Positions 21,388 through 32,208 of a DNA stretch of 64,000 bases are shown here, piece after piece. The position numbers and the translations under genes were made by a program. The notes beneath the pieces were generated by a model. It searched no databases and had not been told where the DNA came from. It saw only the letters and a list, made by a program, of their open reading frames with translations. The stretch is from Nemertoderma westbladi (taxonomy: Eukaryota > Xenacoelomorpha > Nemertodermatida > Nemertodermatidae). Every line of letters begins with the position of its first letter. The stretch's first letter is position 1. The stretch covers positions 1-64,000 of the forward strand of contig JAUCBJ010007719.1 of the NCBI GenBank assembly GCA_032718475.1. Reading direction: 5' to 3'.

Positions 21388-22854
21388 CTAGGTCGAGCGA
21401 ACTCGGACAGTGGAAATGAGATCCTTCCAGGCTTCCCGATTCTCCATAGTTGTCGCAATTTCGTTTCTCCCAAGTTCAGTATCTCTTTCAAGTTGATCTA
21501 TATATGTTATGGCAGGTCGTCCACGACTACGCTTTCCATGAGTTGGTTGCCAGAGAAGTAGATCTGGTATGACCTCGTCTTTACTTCGCCAGCAGTGCCC
21601 ACTGAATCTTAATCTGCGTTCACGGAGGGTGGTTGATACAGGTGGTATTGTACCATAAAGCTCGGCGTTTGTCATGTGTTGTCTCCAGCTGATGTTTAGG
21701 GCTGCCCTTAGTAGTCTTGTGTAGCAACCATCAATTCGTTGTTCAAGTGATTTAGTCAGTGTCCAGGTCTCACCCCCGTATAAAAATACACTTTCCACTG
21801 TGGCTCGAAATAACTTGGTCTTCAGGTGCCTGGAGAGATCTGATTTCCAGATGGTATCCATTTTTGATAGAGCTACCCAAGCCTTTGCTTTCCTAACTTC
21901 TATGTCCTTTTTGCTACTCTCTATCCATGATCCAAGATACTGGAAGTCATCGACCTGCCTTAGTTGATTATTATCAATGGTTGTCAAGTTTCCATCAACA
22001 TTAAAGGTCATGAATTCGGTCTTGGTAGCATTTATATGCAATCCAACCTCCTTAGCAGCCCTCTCCACTTTATTTAGTAGAAGCTGTGCATCTGCTAGCG
22101 TATTAGAGAGCAGGGCGATGTCATCCGCAAAGTCGGTGTCTGTGACTGTAGTTGCCGGATATCTACTTGATACTAGATACTTCTGCGTTCTTGAAGTGTG
22201 AATCCCAGATCTTCACCCTTTGTGGCCGTCCTCATTGCGTAATCCAGCACAATTACAAATAGTAATGGTGCTAATGTGTCACCTTGCAGTACGCCAGCCA
22301 GGATTGAGAAAAACTCAGTTTCACCATCTGGTGAGAGTACCTGCGCTTCTGTGTCACAATATAGCAATCCAATGCCAGCAACAATTACTTCTGGTATTCA
22401 ATAAGCTCTTAGGATTTCAAGCATTTTACCTCTATGGATGGAGTCGAATGCCTTCTTGAAGTCCACAAAAGTCATGACAGCGGGGAGATTCTTTGACTTA
22501 ATTCCTTCAATCAGTCTCCGTAGTGCAAGTATCTGAGCTATTGTTGATCTACTTGGTCGAAATCCGTTTTGGCTCTTACGCAGTAGTTTCTCTATGTGAG
22601 GCCTAATCCTATATAGAATCATTTTATTGTATATTTTTGCAGCTACCACAAGCAGACAGATCCCACGATAGTTTGTTGGTATGCCGAGGTCTCCTTTCTT
22701 GGGGAGAGGCTTTAGTTGACCTTTAGTCCAAATTGGTGGTGGCTTTTCCCCTTTTAACATCCGGTTGCAAACATTCAATAATGGTCTATTTAGCACTCCG
22801 GTTTTCCATACCTCCGCTGGGATTTCATCTAATCCACTCGCTTTATTATTGGAC
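21388..22854 (-). pseudogene. LINE A reverse transcriptase and C-terminal part (decayed)
   Basis: On the minus strand the order is NNKASGLDEIPAEVW, a fingers region with NYRGICL, TFVDFKKAFDSIHR (motif A), GVLQGDTLAPLLFVIVLDYA (the RTE-type motif B region), then FADD (motif C) near 22125, and the RTE C-terminus ending ENREAWKDLISTVRVRST just before the TAG tail. Stops and frameshifts at about 22170-22400 break the frame into pieces (22398-22854, 22173-22367, 21388-22068). QGDTLAPFLF followed by VLDY is characteristic of the RTE clade. The copy is dead. Confidence 0.85.
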
Positions 22855-22880
22855 ATGCTTTTAATTAGTAGAAGCCTATT

Positions 22881-25707
22881 GCGAGGGGAGGGTGGAGTAG
22901 CAATATTCCTCAAGTCAGCAATATCACCTTACTCCTCTGTGCTGAAGACATTATCAGACAGGGTAGTTGGGATAACAATAAAAGGCATCTTTAGCCAGGA
23001 TATAACTGTTATAGGTATATACATGCCATGCGACAACAAAGGTGAAAGATCAAGGGCAAAATACATAGAGGAATGCGCAAATTTGCACAATATTCTCGAG
23101 GAAACAGTGAATGATAATAATGAAATTGTAATTGCTGGAGATGTCAATGGAATACTGCGAACCACCACATCACCAATACGGTCTAACTTTGGACAACTTT
23201 TCAACCATGAAATAATGACACCGTTTAATCTTGAAGTCACTAATGATCCCAGTAGTGCATTGGTATCCGGCGCAACAAAGACCTTTGTGTTTAAATCAAA
23301 ATGCGGACATATCCTAAGATCATCACTGATAGATTACATAATCTGTTCAAACTCACTAATACAAGGAAAACAACCTGAAAGTCACATTTTTGAAGATGAT
23401 ACAAACAACCAATCACACCATACGCCAGTACTAACCACTTTCTATCTCCATAGGCTAGAAAATATAAATTACGATGGCAGGTGGACCAAAACCTTGGGAA
23501 GGAAAGCTTACTTATTCAAAAATGCATCAATGAAGCAATTAGATTCCTACAAGAAAGATATTGAAGCCTCCATACAACCTTTGCTAGAAAACCACAATAC
23601 TACTGAAGACAACACAATTGATACGGCAGCAGAATCTTTCATAAAGGCTATCTTGACATCTGCCAATAAACATATCCCCTATATCACACCAAGAAGAAGA
23701 AAGAACTGGAAACCGCAACTATCTAAAAGTAGAAACGCAAGCACCACCAACACCAATAATCGAGAAACGGTAAACCCTGAAAACAAACTCAAGCAGATGC
23801 AGAAAACGAGAGAACTATCCATGCTACAACACAGGATATATCGAGAACAAGTCACTACTCTTACTCAAGCATGTTCAACCAGCCCAAACACATTCTGGAA
23901 CAAACTGAAAGAAAGAGATGCACACAACAGCCACCAAATGTCACCAGGCAATGCAAATAACCTATATGACCACTACAAGAATTTCTATAATAACAACAAT
24001 CGAAGCTTCTCAACTTCTGAACCGCATCCGAAGTTTCAAGCAGTACCTCATCATCAACAAAATAAAGATAACCATAATGACTTTAACCTATTGAGTACAG
24101 AAGATATAAATGATGCAATTAAAAAACTGAATAAAGGTAAGGCTGCTGATTCAAACAACATCTCTGCGGAACACCTATGTTATGGAAACTCCGAATCTAT
24201 GTGTAATTTTATTGCTTTTCTCTTTAATGAAATGCGAAGCACGGGATACTTCCCAAACCTTATGTGTTTAGGACTATTGCTCCCACAGTTGAAGAGCTAT
24301 GATCGACAAAAAAATCAAATGTCAAGTTACAGAGAAATTTCTATTATATCGATACTACTGAAATTGTGGGAGCACACAGTGGTGAAGGAACTAACATCTA
24401 TTGACACAGGTTCCCTACAAATGGCATACAAGAAAGGGATGTGCAATGAAACACCATATCTGACAGCTTCAAAACTGATCGAATGGTTTAACAAGGGCTC
24501 ATCTCCTTTACACGTAGTATCTTTAGACCTAACATCAGCATTCGACTGCATCAACCATGAAATCCTGTTCGACAAATTGTCCAAGACCAACCTGTCTCGT
24601 AGTTTAATTATCCTAATACAATCATACTATGATAAGTCCACTGCTATTGTACAGATCGGCAACTATAGACATAAGGAAGCTATAGCATTATCCCGAGGGG
24701 TACGTCAAGGTGGAATATTATCAGCCTGGATGTTCAATTTTTACTTGACAGACTTATTTACCACTTTAGAAACAGAACACCTAGGTCCACATATAGGATC
24801 CCAGGCATACCCGGCAATCGGGTTTGCAGACGACATTCTCTTAATGGCAAACCTGAAAACAGACATTCAGAGAATAATGCAAATCTGCGTTAACTTTTTC
24901 CAAGACACACAGCTAACACTGAACACCAGAAAATGCCATTATATAGTTTGCACTCCATCAGGAAAAAATACACTTGAATCACTCCAGATAGAATCTGGAA
25001 AATATATTATTCAAGAAGAAAAATTATCATACCTTGGCCTACCATTGCCATCTACAGGGAGAAACCTACACAATCATCTAACCAAGAAATGCTGGATCAA
25101 CGTGTCAAAAGCAAAGCTCAGAGGATTATCTGCCCATGATGTACCACTGAACATTTCTTCTTTCATCTGGAAAACCATCTGTTTACCATCTATTATGTAC
25201 GGTGCCTCAAATCTTGACAAGCACTTCTTTGAACAAATGAAAATTACACTTCAGAAGGCAATGAGATCACTCCTTGGCGTTGGAAGCTATATACCGAACA
25301 ACGTCCTAATGGACCTTTATGACAGCCAATCTTTTGAACAAATGATGACCTTTTCAAAATGCCGCGCAATCTATAACCTGTTCAACTGCAACAACGATAA
25401 AGTTACACATCTGTTTACAACCATTTTAACACATCATGTCGCAAAAACCTATCATGATAATCTGATGGACGATTACAACCTTTTATCGTGGCAAGAAGGT
25501 CTCCCGACACTCACTAGTATTGCTACCTCACAATACTGTGTGAAGAAGGTGTTAAAAGGAGCAAAGGTCAGAACTAAAGCTGGAAACATCCCCCTAACCT
25601 TCAAAGAAAAGTTTCATAGCTCTTATTTCCGATCAATCCTAAACAACTGCAATAATGACCATACATCCAAACATACTACAATATTATCGTTCTTTGGGCT
25701 AGACTAA
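22881..25707 (+). CDS. LINE C2 ORF2 fragment: endonuclease C-terminal two thirds and reverse transcriptase
   Basis: Open from the junction to the TAA at 25705-25707, about 940 codons. The part before 22881 is antisense LINE A and not native. It begins at RGEGGVAIF and runs through VIAGDVNG, SSLIDYII and SHHTPV (endonuclease), then SLDLTSAFD, SRGVRQGGILSAW and FADD at about 24832 (RT), and a C-terminal domain similar to C1 throughout. No stop interrupts 2.8 kb, so it inserted recently. It has no start codon or promoter of its own and is presumably not expressed as a functional protein. Confidence 0.85.
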
Positions 25708-26423
25708 ACCTACACATCAAACTTTTACAGACTGATTTAGACACCGTTTCTAACCATAAAGTCTTCTTTTTATCATATAATCTATGAGATTAATATATAT
25801 ATATATATTGTTAATGATATTGTTATTATTATTTTATAGTTGGTATATTGGTATAGATATATACAACAGTTTGTGCATCTAGCATCCATCATAACATACA
25901 GTACATGTATGCGTGCTTGTTTCATATTTTATTTATTTTCTGATACAATTTAATCGAATTATAAATATTTTTATTAAGCCTCAATTTTTCTTGTTACTAA
26001 CTATTACAGTTACTATTTGATTCTTATTTAGATTAATTACCATAAAAAATAACTAAGTGACTGATATTTTATGACACTATTTTCGACTTTAATTGTAATG
26101 ATCGTAATATGATCGTTAATTTTTGTTTAAAAAGTATATATAATCATTTATTTAGTTGAACGCTATTATATAACGCGCTCTATGATTTTATTACACTATC
26201 GCTCTATATATTATAAATTGTTTAATTTTTTACATTTGTGCAATAATTTACCTGTACACTATCCTATTTTGTTTACAAGTGACGGGGTTTTTCATATATT
26301 CGTTAATAAATAGATACGCGATAATAATAGATATTGTATAGTAATGGAACGTTATGGCATATAATATGGTAATCTATATTAATCTTAAAGTCATGATTTG
26401 GCATCTTCCTTAAAAAAAAAAAA
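25708..26423 (+). other. LINE C2 3' untranslated region and poly(A) tail
   Basis: AT-rich, non-coding, with a TA microsatellite at about 25792-25808 and the terminal A-run. No polyadenylation signal stands out. Confidence 0.7.
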
Positions 26424-26429
26424 ATGCTT

Positions 26430-27266
26430 CTTTGGAGTTCGGCAGGTGTGAAGTCCCCTGTTTCTATAGGTAGTGTCTTGTCATATATTTTCCTTGTAGG
26501 GCTGACCTCGATGTTTGGTGGCTGCCCAAGCAAGTTGCTGAAGTGATTTTTCCACTTCCCAACACGTTCTTCAGGACTATCGGCTTTGAGGCGCCCCTTT
26601 GCACAACTTTTCCGACCAGATACCTCATTTACAGTTTGCCAGGTAAGTCTTGATTGTTGCTGTATGTGAGCAGTTGTAATTGCTTCAGTTTTATCCTGTA
26701 TGTACTTTTCCTGGCTGATGTTGTAGGCCAATTTAAGATCGTCCTTAGCTTTCTCAACCTTGTTAATGTTTTCGGTTGTTGGTTGTTCGGTTTTAACTTT
26801 GTAGGCTATCTTAAGATCTTCTCTCTTACAAGTAACCTCAGAGTTTTGCCATGGCACATACTGTTTTCGTTTAGGTTTCTGGGGGATATGCCTCTTAGCT
26901 GATTCCTTGTGGGCTGTTATTATATTCTGGTATATTGAATCGGTGGATTGGTCTTCATCCATTGACTGAAGTGCTTCAAAGCGGTTTTGAACTTCTACTG
27001 TATAAGCATCCTTTACAGCATTGTCAGTTCTGAGTTTCTCCCAGTCATAGTTGATTTGCTTGCTTGTCCTGGGTTTGCTGGCTCTCAAACCGAGTCTGAT
27101 CTCTGCAGTCACAATTCTGTGGTCCGAACCAATTAGGTTGAACGAGCTGTATGCCTCGCAGTTGATCATGCTATTTCTCCACTTTTTGTTTATAAGGATG
27201 TAATCCAGTTGTGCTTTGGTTCCATTAGGGTATTGAAAGGTCCTGTTTGTGCTGTATTGAAAGGTA
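26430..27266 (-). pseudogene. LINE A endonuclease C-terminal part and linker
   Basis: From 27266 downwards the frame shows TFQYPNGTKAQLDYILINKK, then LIGSDHRIVTAEIRLGLRAS, the APE endonuclease C-terminal motifs (D of LDYI, SDH). It then runs into the inter-domain linker and ends at FTPAELQRS, where LINE C2 begins. The catalytic Asn, Glu and GDFN strands are missing through 5' truncation. Removing the insertion makes this frame continuous with the RT part at 22854, confirming one broken gene. Confidence 0.85.
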
Positions 27267-27738
27267 TTGTTATTGGTAAGTGCTCTAGAACATTAGTAGA
27301 TATTATTTATTAAGGTAGCTTTTGTTTTTTCGTTTTCTTTTCCTAGCTAGCAAGGTATATTTTGAAATTATATCTCAAAAACATTTGTGAAAACAATTAC
27401 AATTTGAAATAAAATATCTAGAAATATCTATCATTTTTTTTTCAAAAAATACCAGCTAGTAAAAAAACACAGTAGCTATCACAAAAAATATCTATCAAGG
27501 TTCTAGAACATTCACAAATATCAAAAAACACGATAAAACAATATTATATTTTTTAATTTTCAAAAACTAGTAGCTAGTAAAAAAACTAGCTACCATAAAA
27601 AAATATCTACTAAAGGTTCTAGAACATTCACCAATGTTCTAGAACATAATAAAATGCTATAAAAGCCAATAAAAAGACACAAATGTACTGTATACATACT
27701 GTACTAGTACTAGTACTGTAGTACTGGTTATACAATAC

Positions 27739-29449
27739 TACACCATGTCCTGGAATACCCTCTTATTACTTTCGTACACAACATGCCGGTAAAATAGAGA
27801 TAGTTTCACCTCCCTCCTCCTCCGTGGGTGAGCCAGAATTTTTATTCTTGCTCTCATTCTTTAGCTACAAGCGTTTAAATAAATAAGGTGTCTCCGGTGA
27901 TATTTCACCAGTTACATCCTTATATTTATATTCTTCAACCTTATAGTGATTTGTTGGTACTGATGGAAAGCTGGCCATCAAATATGTTACATAATCTGAA
28001 TTTTGGGTACTAGTGTGTTATAGCTACACCCCCCCCCCCCCCAAATTTTTATTACTAGCTAGTTTTTGCTATTTCTTTTTTTTTGAAATGTTCTAGAACA
28101 TGAAATACATTTGAAAAAAAATAATAAAATGTTCTAGAACAAATATTTTTTGTTCTAGAACAAAAAATTAAAAAATCATACAAATTTTATTTTTTGTTAC
28201 ACTAGTGTCGCCACGCCAAACTCCACATTCTAAGGCGAAACATAGGTATCAAGAGGTCAACTTTCGCCCAACAGCTAGCAGAGTTTAGGTGGAAGATGTT
28301 ACACAAAGAAAATCCATTTTCTGATCTATTGCATTTAAGATTAGAAAATATTACCCGCTGCGCGACGTCTGCTAAATAATAAATATTACACAGTATATGT
28401 ATTCTAAGCATTAATCATTAATTTATCTATGTAACTATCATTAATTTCTGAATATAATGACCTCAATACAGTGAATTTTAATTTTAATTAGCTATTAAAA
28501 TACTAGCTAACCCCCACCCCCCCCCCCCCCCCCCCCCCCCCCCAAAAAAAAACCCATCTTGCCAGCAACGATTAAAAATTATATGAAACAAATTCTAAAT
28601 AAAATTAAAAAAAAATTTCATTTTTTTGAACTGTTCTAGAACAAAAACTATTTGTTCTAGAACTTTTTTTTTTCTAGTTCTGAATAGCTAACATGTTCTA
28701 GAACATTATTAAAAAAGAAACATAGTACATTAATTTTTTTAATTTTTTTTAATATTGTTCTAGAACAAAAAATATTTGTTCTAGAACATTTTATTATTTT
28801 TTTTCAAATATATTTCATGTTCTAGAACATTTCAAAAAAAAGAAATTGCAAAAACTAGCTAGTAATAAAAATTTGGGGGGGGGGGGGGGTGTAGCTATAA
28901 CACACTAGTGCCCTTATATTAGATAAAAATACCGTATTCTAGAACATTATGTTTATTTATGAATAGCTACGTAATAGTTTGATTAAAGAAGCAATGCCTC
29001 ATTGCCCAGCTACGTATGGAATAAACAAAATGTTCTAGAATATGGTACATTTATTACATAGAATAAATGGCCTGCAGGGGGAAGCAAATACTGTACATGC
29101 AACATTCGAATGCCAATATCTCAGCTATTTCCCAACCAAATTCAAAAGTTTTTACATATTTGGAATCCTTGCATGGGCAGCTTTCTATTGGTTCCATCAA
29201 ATCATAATAATGTTGTAGAATGATTACACTGTGACCTGTGAAATATTGCCAGAAACACCTTTTTCAAACACTTGGAGCTAAAGAGTGAAAGCCAAATTAA
29301 AAATTCTGGCTCACCCAAGGAGGAGGAAGGAGGTGAAACTGTCTCTAATTCAAATTTCATGCAATTTCATTAATATTTGTAAAAAAATTTGGGGGGGGGG
29401 GGGGGTGCAGTTACCTTAATAACGACACTATATTCCAGGACATGGTGTA
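27739..29449. mobile_element. Foldback element FB-A1 with long inverted arms and TTCTAGAA palindromes
   Basis: Terminal TACACCATGTCCTGGAATA at 27739-27757 is exactly inverted at 29431-29449. TAC on both outer sides may be a 3-bp duplication (or TA if the end is CACCATG). Inside, 28009-28162 and 28757-28909 are near-perfect inverted arms, including a poly-C run facing a poly-G run. Outer arm parts (TTTCACCTCC...GGGTGAGCCAGAATTTTTA) also match in inverse. The element has no ORF. At least a dozen TTCTAGAA copies are present, and the centre holds another poly-C tract (28503-28543). It is a non-autonomous DNA transposon or foldback, related to FB-A2. Confidence 0.8.
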
Positions 29450-29576
29450 TACTAGTACCACTGAACCTCCGGCAATTAAACGCAATATTATTGTTCGTAA
29501 ATTGTTAATATACTTTTACATGTTACAGTAACTTCAGCATAAATCAGTTACTGGTACTAAATCGGAAGGCATTGGG

Positions 29577-31662
29577 ATGGATGCAGATCAAAGGGATGAC
29601 AATATGGACTCCTCAGGTAAAGATGGAAGTGTGAGAGGGTCCTCTGTAGGGGGTCGTGGTGGATCGGCAAAAGCTGAGTCATCTATACTGGATAGTGTTG
29701 GTGGATCAATTAAACGGGAGAGTGTTGGAGGAGCAATTAAACGGGATAGTGTTTGTGAATCAAATATCCAGGCCAGTGTCGGTGGATCCATTAAACGGGA
29801 TTGTGTTGGTGGATCAATTAAACGGGATAGTGTTGATGGATCAATTAAACGGGGTAGTGTTGATGGATCAATTAAACGGGGTAGTGTTGGTGGATCAATT
29901 AAACGAGATAGTGTTGGTCGATCAAATACACAGGCCAGTGTCGGTGGATCAATTAAGCGGGATAGTGTTGGTGGATCAAATATACAGGCCAGTTTTGGTG
30001 GATCAATTAAGCGGGATAGTGTTGGTGGATCAATTAAACGGGATAGTGTTCCTGGATCAATTAAACGGGATAGTGTCGGTGGATCAAATATACAGGCCAG
30101 TGTCGGTGGATCAATTAAACGGGGTAGTGTTGGTGGATCAAATATACAGGCCAGTGTTGGTGGATCAATTAAACGGGGTAGTGTTTGTGGATCAAATATA
30201 CAGGCCAGTGTTGGTGGATCAATTAAACGGGATAGTGTTGGTGGATCAATTAAACGGGATAGTGTTGCTGGATCAATTAAACGGGATAGTGTCGGTGGAT
30301 CAAATATACAGGCCAGTGTCGGTGGATCAATTAAACGGGATAGTGTTGGTGGATCAATTAAACGGGATAGTGTAGGTGGATCAAATATACAGGCCAGTGT
30401 TGGTGAATCAAATATACAGACCACTGTTGGTGGATCAAATATACAGGCCAGTGTCGGTGGATCAATTAAACGGGATAGTGTTGGTGGATCAAATATACAG
30501 GCCAGTGTCGGTGGATCCATTAAACGGGAGAGTGTTGGAGGATCAATTAAACGGGATTGTGTTGGAGGATCAATTAAACGGGACAGTGTTGGAGGATCCA
30601 TTAAACGGGACAGTGTTGCTGGAACAAATGAATGGGATGGCGTTGGTGTCGGTGGATCAATTCAACGGGATAGTGTTGGTGGATCAAATATAGAGGCCAG
30701 TGTTGGTGGATCAAATATACAGGCCAGTATTGGTGGATCAATTAAACGGGATAGTGTTGGTGGATCAATTAAACGGGATAGTATTGGTGGATCAAATATA
30801 CAGGCCAGTGTTGGTGAATCAAATATACAGGCCAGTGTCAGTGGATCAATTAAACGGGATAGTGTTGGTGGATCAAATATACAGGCCAGTGTTGGTGAAT
30901 CAAATATACAGGCCAGTGTCGGTGGATCAATTAAATTGGATAGTGTTGGTGGATCAAATATACAGGCCAGTGTTGGTGAATCAAATATACAGGCCAGTGT
31001 CGGTGGATCAATCAAGCAGGATAGTGTTGATGAATCAAATATACAGGCCACCAGTGTTGGTGGAACAAATGAATGGGATAGTGTTGGTGGAACAAATATA
31101 CAGGCCAGTGTCGGGGGATCAATTAAGCGCGATAGTGTTGGTGGATCAATTAAACGCGATAGTGTTGGTGGATCAAATATACAGGCCAGTGTTGGTGGAA
31201 CAAATGAATGGGATGGTGTTGATGTCGGTGGATCAATTCAACGAGATAGTGTTGGTGGAACAAATATACAGGCCAGTGTCGGGGGATCAATTAAGCGCGA
31301 TAGTGTTGGTGGATCAATTAAACGCGATAGTGTTGGTGGATCAAATATACAGGCCAGTGTTGGTGGAACAAATGAATGGGATGGTGTTGATGTCGGTGGA
31401 TCAATTCAACGAGATAGTGTTGGTGGAACAAATGAATGGAATGGCGTTGACTCTGAAACTACTGATTTACTCGCATCTGGATGCCTAGATGTTGTGGAAG
31501 TCAATAAAGAGATGGCAGAGGGAATAGATGGAATGTACAATGATATTCCAGATGCAGCCAAGGACGTATCTGTATCTGTGGGAGAGAAACTGTTGGACTC
31601 AGGTAGTCCAAGTCCATTGATCAATGACACTTCACCTCCATCACAGGATAATTCTCAAGCCG
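29577..31662 (+). CDS. Exon 1 of a host gene: 9-residue tandem-repeat protein
   Basis: ATG at 29577 (G at -3 and +4) opens a 707-codon frame if read to TAA at 31700. Residues about 38-620 are some 65 repeats of 9 residues, mainly GSIKRDSVG and GSNIQASVG (27-bp units), with rarer GTNEWDGV units. The flanks are unique: an acidic/Ser-rich start and a tail with EVNKEMAEGIDGMYND and Pro/Ser-rich sequence. CCG|GTCAGT at 31662 (or TCAG|GTAGTC at 31602) would be a donor in phase 1, matching the exon at 38446. I do not recognise the protein. The repeats are basic and Ser-rich, likely disordered. The frame is kept across all units, which favours real coding, though a 27-bp array would stay open in other frames too. 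Only the first donor choice is uncertain. Confidence 0.6.
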
Positions 31663-31875
31663 GTCAGTATCTTTTCGATAATAATACAGTAAAACAATAA
31701 ATTGGCTTTGTTTTATTTTTTCCTCAGTGGTTGTACTGGGGTTATGATCCTTACTTTTCAACCTATCAATGTATAGGACATTTTTTACTAGATCGTAACG
31801 TAAAATATATATACGGGTAATATAATATAAAATATACTGTATAGTAGTATATAGAGCTAAAATATTAATTAAAAT

Positions 31876-32118
31876 AACGCAGATTAAGATTCAGTGGGCA
31901 CTGCTGGCGAAGTAAAGACGAGGTCATACCAGATCTACTTCTCTGACAACCAACTCATGGAAAGCGTAGTCGTGGACGACCTGCCATAACATATATATAT
32001 CAACTTGAAATGGAAACTGAACTTGGGAGAAACGAAATTGCAACAACTATGGAGGATCGGGAAGCCTGGAAGGATCCCATTTCCACTGTCCGAGTTCGCT
32101 CGACCTAGTAGTAGTAGT
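31876..32118 (+). mobile_element. LINE A 3'-end fragment
   Basis: A plus-strand copy of the last 240 bases of LINE A: the RLRFSGHCWRSKDE to WKDPISTVRVRST region followed by the TAG-TAG-TAG tail. AAAAT at 31871-31875 and 32119-32123 is a plausible short duplication. It is heavily 5'-truncated and lies in the first intron of the host gene model. Confidence 0.85.
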
Positions 32119-32188
32119 AAAATATCATTTTAAATGTTTTTTTTTACTGAACTTTCCTTGTTTTATTATTGTTGTATCTACTACTTGT

Positions 32189-32208
32189 ATACACCATGTC
32201 CTGGAATA
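32189..32208 (+). repeat. Solo terminus of the FB-A foldback family
   Basis: TATACACCATGTCCTGGAAT repeats the FB-A terminal sequence and is the exact inverse of 29431-29450 plus one base. It may be the end of a decayed copy, since no matching partner lies immediately downstream. Confidence 0.6.

Larger units (their letters stand above)
22861..26423 (+). mobile_element. LINE C2: 5'-truncated relative of C1 inserted in LINE A, with poly(A) tail
   Basis: ATGCTT flanks the insertion at 22855-22860 and 26424-26429, a probable short duplication. The 3' end is a run of 13 A (26412-26424), so this member of the C group ends in poly(A), unlike C1. A 704-base AT-rich 3' UTR follows the ORF. The first 20 bases of the insert (22861-22880) match neither LINE and may be filler. 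Confidence 0.85.
21379..27266 (-). mobile_element. LINE A: RTE-type retrotransposon, 5'-truncated, inserted in MITE M1 and split by LINE C2
   Basis: The 12-base target-site duplication TTGTTATTGGTA lies at 21367-21378 and 27267-27278. The 3' end on the minus strand is a TAG-TAG-TAG tail at 21379-21392. RT (21388-22854) and endonuclease (26430-27266) belong to one minus-strand reading direction but are separated by the LINE C2 insertion 22861-26423. The 5' truncation falls inside the endonuclease, as is typical for target-primed reverse transcription. Confidence 0.9.
21269..27635. mobile_element. MITE-like element M1, interrupted by LINE A
   Basis: The termini are ATTGGTGAATGTTCTGGAAC at 21269-21288 and the inverse GTTCTAGAACATTCACCAAT at 27616-27635 (one mismatch). 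Without LINE A and its duplication, the element is roughly 470 bases, AT-rich and non-coding, with GGTAGCT/AGCTACC and TTCTAGAA motifs. The same termini flank M2 at 58642-59242, so this is a dispersed family. It has no transposase of its own. A further end-like copy at about 27500-27515 hints at a tandem or nested terminus. Confidence 0.65.

Noticed and set aside
22765-22880. First 39 codons of the 980-codon frame starting at 22765 as a LINE C2 N-terminus
   Set aside because: This part is antisense LINE A sequence read through the junction at 22861, and its start codon is TTG.
29588-30601. Minus-strand DPPTLSRLI and plus-strand VDQLNGIVL repeat frames
   Set aside because: Shadow frames of the 27-bp coding repeat. 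Only the 29577 frame has a good start, unique flanks and a donor in the right phase.
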